Source: Leishmania infantum JPCM5 (taxonomy: Eukaryota > Euglenozoa > Kinetoplastea > Trypanosomatida > Trypanosomatidae). From it: a stretch of DNA of 64,000 nucleotides. The stretch is taken from contig NC_009419.2 of assembly GCF_000002875.2 (NCBI RefSeq), positions 974,954 through 1,038,953 on the forward strand. The letters are read 5' to 3'. The notes beneath the pieces are model-generated. The model did not search any database, had not been told where the DNA came from, and was given only the letters and a program-made list of their open reading frames with translations. A program made the translations under genes and the position numbers. Of the stretch, positions 61,733-64,000 are shown one piece after another (within the stretch, counting starts at the first letter, position 1; each line of letters starts with the position of its first letter).

Positions 61733-63641
61733 TGGCTTCGAGAAACGGACGTAGTCTCGGCGAGGGGGTCTTTCTCTCTCTGGTCTGTCTGTATCGTCCT
61801 CGGCGGACCCTGCGAATGCCCATCGTACGAGTCGAGAGGAGCGGCTCGTGATGTTTCGAGGACTGCATACGCAGATCCGTTTTCTAGCGATGCATTTGCG
61901 CGTCATGGGCTGCCTTTTTTTTTTCGCGCGCGTGTGTCTGTGCGGGTGGGTGGGTGGAGGCGTGCGTGCTGTCCACTTTTGTTGTGGTCGTGTTTGTGTG
62001 TACGTCACTCTCGGAAGAGAGCAGCCAGTAGTAAACGTGTCGCGATTTCCCGCTGCCTTGTGGGGCGCTACTGTCTCTGTCTGGTACTTTGTCGAGCTTG
62101 TTGTTTGACGTTGCTGACGCCGTAGATTCATGGCGGGCGTGCTACTTCTACTTGACAAGCTCCCACTGTCATTCATCACTGCGCTTCCACTGCCTTTCTC
62201 ATTTCCCGTGTGTTCTTACACCCCCTCCCCTGCCCTTTTTTTTGTTGTTCCCCTACTTCTGTAATGTTTCATCTACGCACAGCTGTGTGCGTTTCACAGC
62301 CATTGGCCTGAGCCCGTTTTTTGGTGTAGAGCACACACAGAGGAACTGACGCGAGCGCTGTGCGCCATGACACAATCGAGCAAGCCACCACGTACCCCTA
62401 TGGAGAGCCCAATCACCGACGGTGTCGCCTCAGCTCTGTGTGCAACAAAAGAACAAAGACGCCTCACCGTTCTCTCGACGCGAGCTGTTTCTCCTCTGGC
62501 TACTTCGCCTTGCCGCAGCCCCAGGGGTCGCTGCCCTTGCGTTTCGACGACGGTTTCGGCGCCTTCTATGACTGCCATCGCCCTCCCGCTCCTCCCGCTT
62601 CTCCACCGATAATCTCCCTTTCTTTACTCCAACGCCCTCTCTCTGCCTCTCATATTTGTGGCATTCTCTGCGTTCCTCTGCGTACAGAGTTCACGTCTGG
62701 TTGAAGCGGTGCACCTCGCGCTGTTCTCGTGCTGGCGCCTCTGTTTTTTTTTTTTCGCTCGTGTTGCTTCTTGTCTGCTGTGGTAGTGGTGAAGGCGTTG
62801 GATTTCTACTGCGGCTCTCTCTGTCTCACTTTTTTCTCTCAGACGTTGTGTCTTGACTTGTCTCTCGAACGAAGCTGGGCTGACATACCATCAAGAGGAG
62901 ACGTTTAATTTCCAAAGAAAAAGAAAATCAGCAGCGGCGTCTATCCTCAAACGCACATCATCACGACCGGACTGGGGAAGGGGAAGCGTGCAAAGGAGCT
63001 GAGCATTGGTGGTTCAGCGGTCGTTTCCGTTCGATTGCCCCACCGTGCTGGGCGCCAATCATCTCCTCCTACCGTTGCTCGCGCGCGCACACGTTGCTCC
63101 ACGCTTCCTCGCCCTTGTTTCCTCTCACCTCCTCTGTGTCTGTGCGTGTGTCTTACTTGTTGGTCGCGTACTGGGTATTCATCTATTTTCTTTGTGGTTG
63201 TTGACAAGTGATGCTCTCTGCCGCTGAGGAGTGGGAGCTCGAATAGATCGTCTTTGTGCTTCCATACACGCAGATAAACACACACACACGCACACGCACA
63301 CGCACACGCACACGCAACTTCCCTTTCGGTTTTGCTGTGCATTTTCCTTTCTCCTTTGTGCTGATTGCCTCTATCGCCCCCCCCCCTCCTTTATTTCCTG
63401 TGCGCCTTAGGTAGTTTCTGCTCACCTTGTACCTGTATTGCTTCAATCTCTCTGGGTGTGTGCGTGTCGCATATATATATATATACCACTAAAAGTGTCG
63501 GCTGTGTGTCGCCCATCAGGCGCGTAAGCACGCGCGCGCTCTCTCGGTTCTTGCCCTTTCGCGCTCATCGAGGTCGTTGATGTGAGTACGTCTTTGAATA
63601 CCTTCCTGGATACATACTCTGATACAACTTCACTAGTCGCC
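61733..63641. other. Intergenic/UTR after the p115-like gene
   Basis: About 1.9 kb with no supported gene. It holds C/T tracts, T runs, a compound (AC)n/(CGCACA)n tract at 63278-63316 and a (TA)n tract at 63471-63485. A minimal ATG-TGA upstream ORF lies at 63580-63585. Confidence 0.6.
63278..63316. repeat. Compound (AC)n/(CGCACA)n microsatellite
   Basis: About 39 bases of AC dinucleotides pass into CGCACA hexamers, the same structure as at 41783-41823. Confidence 0.9.
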
Positions 63642-64000
63642 ATGACTCAGCCTGCTGCTGCTGCTGCAGAGGTTGCCGCGCAGACGGCGCCGATCCTTGG
63701 CGAGTGTGTCCTCAAACTTTCACGCTCAACCACCTACGAACCACCACTGTACCTTTTCCCAGAGTTGCTGCCGCCGGTACCACAGGGAACACCGCCGCTG
63801 CCAGTGTGGGACGCTGTGGCCGATGCTGTGGACATCGCTGCTTCGTCGTGGCGCGTGGCAGACGCGACGCAGCTGATTGCGGCTGGTGTGGCAGCAGCTG
63901 GCGCAAGCGGTATCAAGCCTAGCACCGCAGTGGAGCGCAGGCCGCAGGCGATGGTGACGCTGACATCTATGATTGCCAAAAACCGTCTGCTGGCGGCAGG
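63642..64000 (+). CDS. N-terminal part of an unrecognised protein (runs off the window)
   Basis: From ATG 63642 the frame stays open for 119 codons to the end of the window with no stop. The peptide begins MTQPAAAAAEVAAQTAP, continues LGECVLKLSRSTTYEPPLY, has a Pro-rich piece (LLPPVPQGTPPLPVWD) and then an Ala-rich helix-like stretch (ADATQLIAAGVAAAGASG). Codon use is strongly GC-ending, as in the other genes here. I recognise no domain. A C/T-rich tract (gctctctcggttcttgccct) lies about 70-100 bases upstream and could serve trans-splicing. Confidence 0.6.
   Translation, partial: MTQPAAAAAEVAAQTAPILGECVLKLSRSTTYEPPLYLFPELLPPVPQGTPPLPVWDAVADAVDIAASSWRVADATQLIAAGVAAAGASGIKPSTAVERRPQAMVTLTSMIAKNRLLAA

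Overview
The window looks like a kinetoplastid nuclear chromosome, most probably Leishmania or a close relative. The long protein-coding genes all lie on the + strand, lack introns, and are rich in G/C at third codon positions. They are separated by long untranslated stretches dominated by C/T tracts, T runs and (CA)n, (GT)n and (TA)n microsatellites. A pyrimidine tract followed by an AG dinucleotide sits about 25 to 100 nt before most start codons, which is the usual layout of spliced-leader trans-splicing acceptors. There are no ribosome-binding sites, operons or tRNA genes that I can support. The species cannot be fixed from the sequence alone.

Layout, all + strand: a probable C-terminal end of a gene (1-131); a GC-rich island and UTR (132-4070); Spt4 elongation factor (4071-4529); a giant LRR / degenerate-NACHT / WD40 protein (5890-11268); a USP-type deubiquitinase (13696-16467) followed by a retroposon-like SIDER candidate (about 17280-17880); a PX-BAR sorting nexin (19673-20926); a 10 kb gene desert (20927-31061); a single-pass membrane protein of unknown function (31062-33413); a FAHD1-like fumarylacetoacetate-hydrolase-fold enzyme (35615-36439); a second desert (36440-43149); a TRIP12/UFD4-like HECT ubiquitin ligase (43150-50082); a basic nucleolar-type protein (52170-53345); Nop53 (54724-55740); a Uso1/p115-like golgin (56777-61732); and the N-terminal part of an unrecognised protein running off the end (63642-64000).

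Functionally the window mixes transcription elongation (Spt4), ubiquitin turnover (USP and HECT ligase), membrane traffic (sorting nexin and p115), 60S ribosome biogenesis (Nop53 and perhaps its upstream neighbour) and mitochondrial-type small-molecule metabolism (FAHD1-like). In kinetoplastids neighbouring genes share a polycistronic transcript but usually not a pathway, so adjacency is weak evidence for joint function.

The items most worth a second look are the NLR-like protein whose ATP-binding loop appears to be lost, the p115-like protein with endocytic-type NPF/DPF motifs in its tail, the two large gene deserts, and the retroposon-like GC islands.
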